Positions 24,799 through 31,406 are shown, counted from the stretch's first letter. The stretch is DNA of 36,787 bases from Lachnospiraceae bacterium UBA3273 (GCA_002362385.1 DEUB01000026.1:1-36787), one strand, 5' to 3'. The notes: generated from the sequence alone by a model not told the origin. Made by a program: numbers and translations.

Positions 24799-25264
24799 CA
24801 TTGGCAATATCGTCAAAGCGTTGGTCAAAAAATACGTTATCGGTATCTGTATTGACGTAGCCGATTTCCAGAAGGACGGCTGGTATGGAGGTGCGCCTTA
24901 AAACAACAAGGTTTTTGCGTTCGTTGATTCCGAGATTGTTCATACCGATCGCATTCAGTTGTTCGTTGATATTAGCAGCCATTTCATAGGCCCTGCCATA
25001 GCTGTCATAAACAAGGCTTTCCACACCGGAATAGGAGTTGGGGACAGGGGTGGAATTTCTGTGTATGGATATGAAGTAATCCGCATTTGCCGCATTTGCT
25101 TCATCAGCTTTCTGGGCAGGACTTTCATAAATATCGTTTGTCCGCGTATATATGACGTTTACGCCGTTTTGCTCCAGAATATTCCCTACGGCAAGGGTCA
25201 ACGCCAGGGTATCGTCCTTTTCTATGCGGTTTTGGTAAACTGCCCCGCTGTCGGAACCGCCGTG
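24764..25264 (-). pseudogene. N-acetylmuramoyl-L-alanine amidase, 5' part removed by prophage insertion
   Basis: The frame reads HGGSDSGAVYQNRIEKDD through the catalytic ISIHRNS and the final VLLEIGYVN, all hallmarks of Amidase_3 cell-wall hydrolases. Upstream of the first zinc-binding histidine, where DPG should stand, the sequence abruptly becomes unrelated (C-F-I-P-S) and hits a TAA that is the stop of the serine recombinase. The missing N-terminus should be at the far end of the prophage, beyond the window. Internal starts could at most give a protein lacking strand 1. The gene converges with and overlaps the phosphopantetheinyl transferase gene. Confidence 0.85.
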
Positions 25265-25285
25265 ACAGAAAATAGGGCTATATTT
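25255..25285. other. Prophage attachment junction (attL-type) inside the amidase gene
   Basis: Amidase coding similarity ends after the GTG (complement of the GHGG histidine codon) at 25262-25264. The recombinase stop lies at 25286-25288. The crossover dinucleotide must therefore be at or slightly left of 25265, with phage arm to the right. The exact core cannot be set without the other junction. Confidence 0.7.
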
Positions 25286-26770
25286 TTAAATGGCTATGAA
25301 ATAGTGAAAAACAAGGGTTTTTGAATCTTTGTAAAAGGTTATGTATTTTACAATACTTCTTAAAGCTTCAGCTTTCTTGGAAAAATCTGTATCGGACTCT
25401 ATCACATCAATAGCATTTCTAACATTATCCAGAAACTTACCCCTGATTTCAGTATCGGACATTTGAATTGTGGTAAGTCGTTGGATTTTTTGTTCTATGT
25501 CATTCTTTCTCTTTGATAGGAGCTGCTTATTGGCCTTGTATTCTTCCAGTGTATCAATTCCGTTTATATATGCCTGTTTAATGCGTTCCTCTTTGTATTG
25601 AATGCGTTTCAGTTCTTCTGTATAGATTGTAAGTTCGTTATTATTTTTAAGATTGGTATTAATAACCGTGTATTCTATATCATCTGCATCCAGAACGCTG
25701 TGAAGGGATTCCAGTACAGCCGCAGTCAATTTTCGTTCGGATATGCTCTGGGATTCGGAATGTATTCCGGATCGGTACCCGAGGCACTGGAAGGTGTTGC
25801 ATCTGTTTTGGGCGCAGCCGCTTTTCCAAGACAGGGAACGGCCGCAGACAGAACATTTAACCATACCCGACAGCCAGTGCTTGGTATGAGATACAGGGTG
25901 CTGATATTTTCTTCTGGTCTGCATAATGAGTTCATCCCGTTTTCGGGCGCGCATCCATGTTTCCTCGTCGATAATAGGGGCATGGTGGCTGTCAACGATA
26001 ATCCATTCTGATTTGTCCTTTAAGGTTGAATTACCGGAGGACTGGCGCCTGTTCCAGCGGACTTTTCCGATATAGAAGGGATTTTCCAGTATGTATTTTA
26101 CCGTTTCATTTGTCCAGACCTTGCCCCGGCCGGTTTTCAGGCCTCTTTCATTCAGATAACGGACAATGGCATTCTTATCTTCCCCGTTTATGTATTTTTC
26201 AAAGATCAGGCGGACAGTGGCAGCTTGTTCTTCGTTTATAGTAGGAATTCCGCCTTTTACAAAATGGTATCCGAAAGGGGGCTGTGAGTTATACAATCCT
26301 TTTTCAGCCTTCAGCTTCATGGACCGGCGTACCTCCACTCCAAGATTGTAGGAATAGAATTCATCCTGCCATTCTATGATCATTTCTATAAGCCGGCCAT
26401 ACATGCCTTCCATAATGGGTTCGGAGACGGATATAATGTCGATTCCGCACTTTTTTCGGAGGATGCTTTTGTAGTAAGTGGATTCATCCTGATTGCGGGC
26501 AAATCTGGAGAACTTCCAGACAAGGATAATATCAAAGGGCTTCGGTTTGGAGCGTGCTGTGGCAATCATGGTCTGAAAGGCCATACGCTTTTCGGCTTTT
26601 TTGCCGGATATACCATCCTGTTCCATAAAGATAAATTCCTGGGGGATAATCAGATTGTGTGATTTGGCATAATTGCGGATTTCTTCCAATTGGGAATCGG
26701 GAGAGAGATCCAGCTGATCATCTGTGCTGACACGGATATAGGCTGCAGCAACCTGTAAGTCGTTTGGCAT
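25286..26770 (-). CDS. Large serine recombinase (phage integrase)
   Basis: This is a 494-residue site-specific recombinase. The catalytic domain starts VAAAYIRVSTDDQ with serine 15, followed by the GISGKKAEKRMAFQTMI and KFSRFARNQDES motifs. The recombinase domain has PPFGYHFVKGGIPTINEEQ and AIVRYLNERGLKTGRGKVWT. The zinc ribbon begins VKCSVCGRSLSW, and a coiled coil covers about residues 385-450. GGGAGG is ten bases before ATG 26770; an upstream in-frame extension is unlikely. It integrates and excises the element at the adjacent amidase gene. Confidence 0.94.
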   Translation of the reverse strand: MPNDLQVAAAYIRVSTDDQLDLSPDSQLEEIRNYAKSHNLIIPQEFIFMEQDGISGKKAEKRMAFQTMIATARSKPKPFDIILVWKFSRFARNQDESTYYKSILRKKCGIDIISVSEPIMEGMYGRLIEMIIEWQDEFYSYNLGVEVRRSMKLKAEKGLYNSQPPFGYHFVKGGIPTINEEQAATVRLIFEKYINGEDKNAIVRYLNERGLKTGRGKVWTNETVKYILENPFYIGKVRWNRRQSSGNSTLKDKSEWIIVDSHHAPIIDEETWMRARKRDELIMQTRRKYQHPVSHTKHWLSGMVKCSVCGRSLSWKSGCAQNRCNTFQCLGYRSGIHSESQSISERKLTAAVLESLHSVLDADDIEYTVINTNLKNNNELTIYTEELKRIQYKEERIKQAYINGIDTLEEYKANKQLLSKRKNDIEQKIQRLTTIQMSDTEIRGKFLDNVRNAIDVIESDTDFSKKAEALRSIVKYITFYKDSKTLVFHYFIAI

Positions 26771-26804
26771 AATTATATTACCTCCCTTAAAACATATTAG
26801 TTTT

Positions 26805-26893
26805 GGGCATAAAAATGCCCGGTAACTTGTGTTTTTACCGGGAAAATGATATAATTCATTTGTTCTTAGGGAATTATATCGGGTTTTCCCGGT
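26805..26893 (-). promoter_or_regulatory. Overlapping hairpins in the recombinase leader
   Basis: Three mutually competing pairings are visible: GGGCAT/ATGCCC (26805-26820), CCCGGTAA/TTACCGGG (26818-26842), and the long arm ACCGGGAAAA-GATATAATTC (26837-26857) with its inverted copy (26871-26893). The long stem contains TATAAT on both strands; on the plus strand TTGTGT (26828-26833) is 17 bases before it with an extended TG. It may control recombinase expression or end toxin transcription. Confidence 0.5.
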
Positions 26894-26944
26894 GTAGTCC
26901 TGCCTCCGCCTCTGGTGTTGCCGCATCAGGGGCGGTGCTTCTGT

Positions 26945-26973
26945 TTGACAGATTAAAGTATATTGGTTATAAT
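26945..26973 (+). promoter_or_regulatory. Consensus sigma-A promoter of the antitoxin RNA
   Basis: TTGACA (26945-26950), 17-base spacer and TATAAT (26968-26973) match the consensus at all twelve positions. No protein gene follows on this strand before a terminator 90 bases on, so it should make a short RNA. Confidence 0.8.
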
Positions 26974-26979
26974 ATGCTT

Positions 26980-27085
26980 AACAGAACAGCCGGAAGATAG
27001 ATTGAGCCTATCCGCCCCGGCGAAAATAATTAGCTAAGTAAGCCGTCCTTTTCCGACCAAGAAGCAGGGCGGCTTACTTATTTTT
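26980..27085 (+). ncRNA. Antisense antitoxin RNA of a type I toxin system
   Basis: The predicted RNA of about 105 nt runs from a perfect promoter to a strong intrinsic terminator and overlaps the 3' end of the toxin gene on the other strand, including its stop codon. This is the layout of TxpA/RatA-type pairs, in which 3'-end pairing triggers decay of the toxin mRNA. No convincing reading frame is inside. Ends are predicted from sequence only. Confidence 0.6.
27035..27085. terminator. Bidirectional terminator shared by antitoxin RNA and toxin mRNA
   Basis: TAAGTAAGCCGTCC (27035-27048) pairs with GGGCGGCTTACTTA (27067-27080) over 14 bp, followed by TTTTT on the plus strand. On the minus strand the same stem is followed by a less pure T-rich stretch. 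The toxin stop codon (27074-27076) is within the stem. Confidence 0.8.
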
Positions 27086-27154
27086 CAAATTTAGAATTGC
27101 AACAATTAATCCAGCTATTGCTAAAATAATCATGAACTCTTCATATGTACTCAT
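27074..27154 (-). CDS. Hol_Tox-type type I toxin, 26-residue membrane peptide
   Basis: The peptide MSTYEEFMIILAIAGLIVAI plus LNLKNK has a short acidic start, one transmembrane helix and a basic tail. The MSTYE start and size match 'putative holin-like toxin' (Hol_Tox; TxpA/BsrG-like) peptides that depolarise the membrane. A strong GGAAGGAGTGG site stands before the ATG, inside the 3' arm of an 11-bp stem that should block ribosome access. An antisense RNA converges from the left. The location between integrase and repressor suggests prophage maintenance. Confidence 0.85.
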   Translation of the reverse strand: MSTYEEFMIILAIAGLIVAILNLKNK

Positions 27155-27159
27155 AAGCA

Positions 27160-27190
27160 CCACTCCTTCCGCAGAACTCGGAACGAATGG
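27160..27190 (-). promoter_or_regulatory. Shine-Dalgarno-sequestering hairpin of the toxin mRNA
   Basis: On the mRNA strand CCATTCGTTCC (complement of 27180-27190) can pair with the ribosome site GGAAGGAGTGG (complement of 27160-27170) across a nine-base loop. Ten of eleven positions pair, counting one G-U, with a single G-G mismatch. Confidence 0.65.
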
Positions 27191-27291
27191 CCGCACGCCC
27201 TCCCGGCTGCCCTGGTAAGCATATTAGGTTGTCAAGGTAGTTTTGTATTTGCTACTTCTTATTTTGGGAAACAATTTTTCCATATACCCAC

Positions 27292-27320
27292 TTAATAATG
27301 TTTTGGTATCGAAATGTCAT
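27292..27320 (-). promoter_or_regulatory. Candidate promoter of the toxin mRNA
   Basis: On the minus strand ATGACA (27315-27320) and TATTAA (27292-27297) have a 17-base spacer. It would give a toxin mRNA of about 250 nt with a leader of about 130 nt, usual for this toxin class. Other weak boxes exist nearer the gene. Confidence 0.4.
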
Positions 27321-27339
27321 ATAACTTAAAATTTCTTAA

Positions 27340-28071
27340 TTATTTTGACTCTCGCTTATACACAACATTTCCATTATACCGGATATCATATAAATCAAAA
27401 CCAGCTTTATAGTTCTTAAACCTTATTTTAGCAGTCTTTCCATTAATCAATTTTGAAATTTCTGCTTTTTTAATATTGCCATCTTGAGTATAAGTAATAC
27501 TGCCAGATTCCGTGCTCTCATATACGGGTGTGCTGTATTTATAAGGGCCATTTGTTTTTACTTCATTTGCAAAAATAAAGTATAATTCATTTTTTTCTTG
27601 ATTATATTGGATATACGATAATGGTATTTTATAAGCTCCATTAGAAGGTGGAGAAAAAATAATTTTGTCTAATGAAAAAAGGTATTTCAGTGGAAGCTCA
27701 TATTTCATAATTAGGTTATTTAACTGTGATATCAGGTTTAAATAGTTTTGTTTTAATGAATCTGGAATAGGATAATATATTATCTCAGTAACACTTCTAA
27801 CTTTTTGTCCATTAGGATTTTGTAGTACTAGAGTTCCTAAATATCTTATAGCAAATTTACATTCATTTACGATTGGGATACTGCTTTCGTAAAATACATT
27901 AGTACATTGTTGATAAACTTTTTCCTCAGTAATAAATTTTCTTTCAACATATCCTTTGGGAGTATTTCTATCTTCTTTTGGGTTCACTAGAGGGAGATGC
28001 TCGTATCTACTGTGTTGTGAGTTTTGAACAGCAGAATCATTATTTTTGTTAAAAAGATTTAAGAAACTCAT
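27340..28071 (-). CDS. Hypothetical protein of the prophage lysogeny module
   Basis: This 243-residue protein is soluble, beta-rich and lysine/asparagine-rich. It starts MSFLNLFNKNNDSAVQNSQH and has a low-complexity first 45 residues, then a mixed domain (YLGTLVLQNPNGQKVRSVTE, PLKYLFSLDKIIFSPPSNGA). No family is recognised. AAAGGAGG lies before the start, and the gene follows the ImmA-like protease gene on the same strand with a 23-base gap, so it is likely expressed from the repressor promoter in the lysogen. A superinfection-exclusion or host-benefit role is possible but only inferred. Confidence 0.65.
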   Translation of the reverse strand: MSFLNLFNKNNDSAVQNSQHSRYEHLPLVNPKEDRNTPKGYVERKFITEEKVYQQCTNVFYESSIPIVNECKFAIRYLGTLVLQNPNGQKVRSVTEIIYYPIPDSLKQNYLNLISQLNNLIMKYELPLKYLFSLDKIIFSPPSNGAYKIPLSYIQYNQEKNELYFIFANEVKTNGPYKYSTPVYESTESGSITYTQDGNIKKAEISKLINGKTAKIRFKNYKAGFDLYDIRYNGNVVYKRESK

Positions 28072-28094
28072 AAAAGTGCCTCCTTTCTAAAAAT

Positions 28095-28559
28095 TTACAT
28101 CAATTCTAGCACAGCTAAATGTGGTTCGAAATAGATAATATAATTATCGATAATGGCAGAAATACCATATTTTTGTTTATATTTTTCTATTGTTTCTAGT
28201 AGAAAAGTTTCTGTTACTTCTAAATATTCGGCAATTTCATACAATGATTTACAGTTAGCCTTATAAGCTGAAAGTAACCCAGATAAGCCAACCAATTTAT
28301 TATAAGCGTATATTCTACCTTTTGCTTCCTGCTTAATACTGATAATATCATTTCCTAGAATGTCTCCGTATGCAGTGTAGTGATGACCAAGTTCCTCAGC
28401 TAGAATACATTTCTTTTCAATATCAGTTTCCAAGGATGTATTTAGAGCAATAATTCCATCGCAATATAAGCCTTTTATTTTTTCGCTTTTGAAAGGATGT
28501 ATTACAATATTTACATTGTCTTTATATGCTTCATTTTCAAGTTGTTCAAGTTCTGTCAT
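28095..28559 (-). CDS. ImmA/IrrE-like metallopeptidase domain protein
   Basis: The 154-residue protein has ILAEELGHHYTAYGD at about 60-75, the phage form of the ImmA/IrrE zinc motif. The first metal histidine is glutamate here (EELGH instead of HELGH), a change frequent in this clostridial phage group as I remember it. ImmA-type proteases cleave the neighbouring repressor to start induction. ATG 28559 is ten bases from AGGTGG; ATG 28568 would be too close. It is expressed with the repressor gene to its right. Confidence 0.85.
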   Translation of the reverse strand: MTELEQLENEAYKDNVNIVIHPFKSEKIKGLYCDGIIALNTSLETDIEKKCILAEELGHHYTAYGDILGNDIISIKQEAKGRIYAYNKLVGLSGLLSAYKANCKSLYEIAEYLEVTETFLLETIEKYKQKYGISAIIDNYIIYFEPHLAVLELM

Positions 28560-28647
28560 ACATACCATCCCACCTTTTAATACACATACTTATATCAAAT
28601 ATGTAGTCCTATAAAACGGTCAAAATAGTTACCTACTTGTAATAAGT

Positions 28648-28974
28648 TTATTTTCTTTTATTCTTTACAAACTCAGCAAATTGCTTAATTTCTTCTAACT
28701 CTTCTTCCGTAAATTCATCTCCATCAAAGTGGGCAGCAATGGTCTGGGGCTTTTTTTCGATTGAATCCATGATTATGCCAGATGCAAGGCTTTCGGTATC
28801 AATCTTTAGTTCCTTTGTTATTTTCATTACATTGGTAATATTTGAATTTGATATACCTCTTTTTAAAATGCTATCTAATGTAGTCCATGGCATTTCAATG
28901 ATTTCACAAAATTTTTTGAGACTTCCATATCTAGTAATAATTATTTCCTTAAGGCGGATTTCTGTATCTTCCAT
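28648..28974 (-). CDS. Phage cI-like repressor (XRE helix-turn-helix)
   Basis: This 108-residue protein has an N-terminal HTH (EIIITRYGSLKKFCEIIEMP ... TTLDSILKRGISNSNITNVM) and a C-terminal helix EEELEEIKQFAEFVKNKRK typical of clostridial prophage repressors. AGGAGGT lies upstream of ATG 28974. It faces a Cro-like gene across a 169-base region with four operator-like sites, the usual lysogeny switch. No LexA-type self-cleavage domain is present, which fits inactivation through the adjacent ImmA-like protein. Confidence 0.85.
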   Translation of the reverse strand: MEDTEIRLKEIIITRYGSLKKFCEIIEMPWTTLDSILKRGISNSNITNVMKITKELKIDTESLASGIIMDSIEKKPQTIAAHFDGDEFTEEELEEIKQFAEFVKNKRK

Positions 28975-28997
28975 ACCATTACCTCCTGTATAAGAAA

Positions 28998-29026
28998 ACA
29001 ATACTATATAAATATCGAAAAATCAA
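28998..29026 (-). promoter_or_regulatory. Candidate leftward repressor promoter
   Basis: On the minus strand TTGATT (29021-29026) and TATTGT (28998-29003) have a 17-base spacer. The -35 overlaps the operator-like site at 29016-29025, allowing autoregulation. Confidence 0.45.
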
Positions 29027-29130
29027 GATAATAATATTCTAAAATAATAATAAATATCGAATATTCATGAAAACAATGTTGACATTCACGAATATTCGAG
29101 TATAATGATAACCATAATCACGAAAATTCA
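29016..29130. promoter_or_regulatory. Four 10-bp phage operator-like sites
   Basis: CGAAAAATCA (29016), CGAATATTCA (29058), CGAATATTCG (29089, a perfect palindrome) and CGAAAATTCA (29121) are variants of one site. Their starts are spaced 42, 31 and 32 bp, near whole helical turns. One lies in the leftward -35, one in the rightward promoter spacer and one at the Cro transcript start. Confidence 0.65.
29079..29106 (+). promoter_or_regulatory. Rightward (early/Cro) promoter
   Basis: TTGACA (29079-29084) and TATAAT (29101-29106) are both consensus, with a 16-base spacer. The palindrome CGAATATTCG sits in the spacer, so a bound repressor would block polymerase. Confidence 0.75.
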
Positions 29131-29143
29131 AGAAAGGAGTGAT

Positions 29144-29347
29144 ATGTTGTTTCCGAATTTAGAAGCTGAAATGGCTAGAAACAAAATAACAAGGGCTGAG
29201 TTAGCAAAAAAAATACACAAAACGCCTACCACGATTAGCTTAAAGTTAAATGGAAAAACTCCCATAACATTAGCCGAATGTGTCGAGATTAAAGAAGCGA
29301 TTAATACAAATGAAAGTCTTGATTACTTATTTAAAACGGATGAGTAA
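29144..29347 (+). CDS. Cro-like XRE family regulator
   Basis: This 67-residue protein consists almost only of an HTH (MARNKITRAELAKKIHKTPT then TISLKLNGKTPITLAECVEI). ATG 29144 is chosen because AAAGGAG lies five bases upstream; an earlier in-frame ATG at 29105 is at the promoter -10. It is divergent from the repressor and would favour lytic development by competing for the shared operators. Confidence 0.85.
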   Translation: MLFPNLEAEMARNKITRAELAKKIHKTPTTISLKLNGKTPITLAECVEIKEAINTNESLDYLFKTDE

Positions 29348-29360
29348 AGGAGGGGGAGAA

Positions 29361-29573
29361 GATGTAACATTTTGACAACTGCTTTAAGGCAAAGAAAACG
29401 GCACCGCCTTCAACGATGCCACCGTGGCTTATCTGTATTAATGCTAAATAGGATTGATAATTATATCGATTATTTCCATTTTTTCACAAGTGTGATTACA
29501 GCACAAAGCATCATCACAAAAGTGAATAATCTTTTCCGACATTGGCCTTAAAGTGGTTGTCAAATGTTACATC
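29361..29573. mobile_element. MITE-like element with 29-bp terminal inverted repeats
   Basis: The ends GATGTAACATTTTGACAAC... (29361-29390) and its inverted copy (29544-29573) match with one indel and a few changes. The 150-base interior contains stop-limited frames on both strands without ribosome sites: a 60-codon plus frame beginning LTTALRQRKRHRLQR and a minus frame with CDDALCCNHTCEK. No target duplication is obvious. It fills the 329-base gap after the Cro-like gene, and a regulatory foldback is the alternative. Confidence 0.5.
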
Positions 29574-29676
29574 TAAATCCTAACAAGGTAAATCAGAAAA
29601 AGCAATAGCACATATTAGCAGCAACAGGTACATGCAGTAAAGCATAGCTTTTTATTAAGAAGAACGGAGGTGGGAT

Positions 29677-29835
29677 ATGAGCGGATTAAATATTGTAAAC
29701 ATGATACAGATCGGAGACGCTCCAGAGGTAAACTGGGAGGATTTATCCGCAGAGGAAAAGAAAGAGGTAGCAAATAAGCTGAATCAGCAGGCGCTTGAAG
29801 CAATCGGCTATCGTAAAAAAGAAACGTCGGCGTAA
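29677..29835 (+). CDS. Small conserved phage protein
   Basis: The 52-residue peptide MSGLNIVNMIQIGDAPEVNW continues into an acidic/amphipathic helix ending YRKKETSA. CGGAGGTGGG precedes the ATG. It is the first early gene after the lysogeny switch and is followed closely by the 3D-domain gene. Similar tiny genes occur at this place in clostridial phages, but I know of no function. Confidence 0.65.
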   Translation: MSGLNIVNMIQIGDAPEVNWEDLSAEEKKEVANKLNQQALEAIGYRKKETSA

Positions 29836-29868
29836 GGCCGGCAGAAAGGACAAGCTAAGGAGGACGAA

Positions 29869-30279
29869 GTGAGAAAAGTAAAAGAAATTGTATTGTCAAT
29901 CAGCATAGCTGTCTTTGCCATGCTGGCCGGAGCCGCCTGTTACCACCAGGTATTAGCGGCGGACAAGCCCGAAGTTGCACCGGTGCAACAGATGGAAGTA
30001 ACGGCATACTGCTATGGGACCATCAGATGCGATGGTGGACAGGTAAGGACTGGGACCTGTGCCGGTAAGCCGGAATGGTACGGCAAGGTTGCCGCCATCT
30101 ACCTGGACGATAACGGAAGTCAGGGAGAGTTTTTGGGCTACTTCGAAATCCTCGACACCGGCGGGGATGAAAGAATCAAAAACGGCACGGTATTGGATAT
30201 CTACATACCGGACTATGATGCCTGTATTGGGTTTGGCAGGCGGAGGGTAGTGGTAGTGCTCATTGACGGAGAAGGATAA
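29869..30279 (+). CDS. Secreted 3D-domain protein
   Basis: The 136-residue protein starts at GTG 29869 (AAGGAGG upstream). It has a signal peptide (KVKEIVLSISIAVFAMLAGA, cleavage likely near VLAADK) and a 3D domain with MEVTAYCYGTIRCDGG, EILDTGGDERIKNG and DIYIPDYDACIGFGRRRV, including the three aspartates that name the family. 3D domains occur in cell-wall-lytic proteins. The place among phage early genes rather than lysis genes is common in Lachnospiraceae prophages. Confidence 0.88.
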   Translation: MRKVKEIVLSISIAVFAMLAGAACYHQVLAADKPEVAPVQQMEVTAYCYGTIRCDGGQVRTGTCAGKPEWYGKVAAIYLDDNGSQGEFLGYFEILDTGGDERIKNGTVLDIYIPDYDACIGFGRRRVVVVLIDGEG

Positions 30280-30296
30280 GAGAAAGGAGGGATATT

Positions 30297-30533
30297 GTGG
30301 GAACAGTCATAGTCATAAACCGAAGTACACTGACCGATTCCGCTGCAGTCGCCAGAGTAGGCCTGTATCTGGCAGACAAGAAAGAGCTGGCGGAAGTGGA
30401 CGGGATTCGGATACAGCGATTAAAGCTGACCGGTTACGGGGAAAAGAGAAAATTCCTTGTAACGGATGAATGCCGGAAAAATGAAAAGGCTCTGCACAAG
30501 CCGACCAAAGCAAGCAGAGCCGCAAACACTTAA
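30297..30533 (+). CDS. Hypothetical phage early protein
   Basis: This 78-residue protein has a GTG start with GGAGG upstream. It has a strand-helix start (TVIVINRSTLTDSAAVARVG) followed by beta strands (LKLTGYGEKRKFLVTDE) and a basic tail. Comparable small proteins occur in phage early regions. A perfect 8-bp stem (GGCTCTGC/GCAGAGCC) covers its 3' end. No function is recognised. Confidence 0.6.
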   Translation: MGTVIVINRSTLTDSAAVARVGLYLADKKELAEVDGIRIQRLKLTGYGEKRKFLVTDECRKNEKALHKPTKASRAANT

Positions 30534-30580
30534 GCAAAATGCTTATATGCTGATTTTATCACAGATGGAAAGGAGTATCA

Positions 30581-30766
30581 ATGAACACATGTAATAAATG
30601 CGGGGCGAATTGTGACCCCGGAGAAATAGTGGGCGGTCAATGTCTTGACTGCATGGAGCAGGAAAGGCGGATTCAGTCAAAGTCTGAACATGCCTTTAAG
30701 GTCATGACAAGCCCGTTTTATCAGATGGATTTGATGGAGGTGCTCCGGGAGGGGGCCGATGGTTAA
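30581..30766 (+). CDS. Small zinc-ribbon-like phage protein
   Basis: This 61-residue protein has four cysteines in two pairs, CNKC (4-7) and CLDC (21-24), plus another cysteine, at the N-terminus, suggesting one zinc ribbon. The rest is helical. AAGGAG precedes the ATG. Its end overlaps the exonuclease gene by eight bases, so the two are probably translated together. No specific role is known. Confidence 0.65.
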   Translation: MNTCNKCGANCDPGEIVGGQCLDCMEQERRIQSKSEHAFKVMTSPFYQMDLMEVLREGADG

Positions 30767-31406
30767 AAAAATCATATTAAACAGCCGGGAAGAGTGGCTT
30801 CAGAACAGAAAAAGGATTGGTGGTTCAGATGCTTCCGCAATCATGGGAAGAAACCCTTATAAGACAAACATTGAGCTCTGGCAGGAAAAAACAGGGCGGA
30901 CATTTCCGGAAGATATTTCAGACAAGCCCTATGTAAAGTATGGAATAGCGGCGGAGGAACACTTGAGGGCGTTGTTTGCACTGGATCATCCGGAATATAC
31001 GGTCTGCTATGAGGAAAACAACATATGGCTCAATGACCGGATGCCCTGGGCGCATGCCTCGCTGGACGGATGGCTGATCGATAAGGAGGGCCGGAACGGG
31101 ATCTGGGAATGCAAGACCACCAATATCTTACAGTCCATGCAGAAAGAGAAATGGAAGCAGCAGATCCCGGACAACTATTATGTACAGATCCTGCACTACC
31201 TGATGGTAACGGAGTTTGATTTTGCAATACTGAAGGCACAGCTTAAATACGATTTCGGCGAGGAGATTTACCTGCAGACCAGACACTATCCTATCGAACG
31301 CAGCGAGGTACAGGAAGATATTGATTACCTGATGCAGAAAGAGGCGGAGTTCTGGGAGTATGTTAAGAGCGATAAAGTACCACCGCTGGAATTGCCGGAA
31401 ATATAA
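30759..31406 (+). CDS. YqaJ-family phage exonuclease (lambda Exo-like)
   Basis: This 215-residue PD-(D/E)XK nuclease has RIGGSDASAIMGRNPYKTNI at the start, the metal aspartate in ASLDGWLID and WECKTT for the E-x-K pair; the conserved QILHYLMVT helix follows. It should resect double-stranded ends to produce 3' overhangs for the RecT/Bet annealing protein encoded at 32511-33269, forming a phage recombination pair. GGGAGGGGG precedes the ATG. Confidence 0.92.
   Translation: MVKKIILNSREEWLQNRKRIGGSDASAIMGRNPYKTNIELWQEKTGRTFPEDISDKPYVKYGIAAEEHLRALFALDHPEYTVCYEENNIWLNDRMPWAHASLDGWLIDKEGRNGIWECKTTNILQSMQKEKWKQQIPDNYYVQILHYLMVTEFDFAILKAQLKYDFGEEIYLQTRHYPIERSEVQEDIDYLMQKEAEFWEYVKSDKVPPLELPEI

Noticed and set aside
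24959..25324. 121-codon plus-strand frame over the amidase remnant
   Set aside because: The minus strand carries the amidase catalytic motifs. The plus frame crosses the attachment junction without any recognisable feature.
26803..27000. 65-codon plus-strand frame over the recombinase leader
   Set aside because: It runs through the hairpin cluster and the antitoxin promoter, has no ribosome site and its sequence does not look like a protein.
29372..29551. 60-codon frame with TTG start in the MITE-like element
   Set aside because: There is no ribosome site, and both ends lie in the terminal repeats. I treat it as part of the repeat, not a gene.
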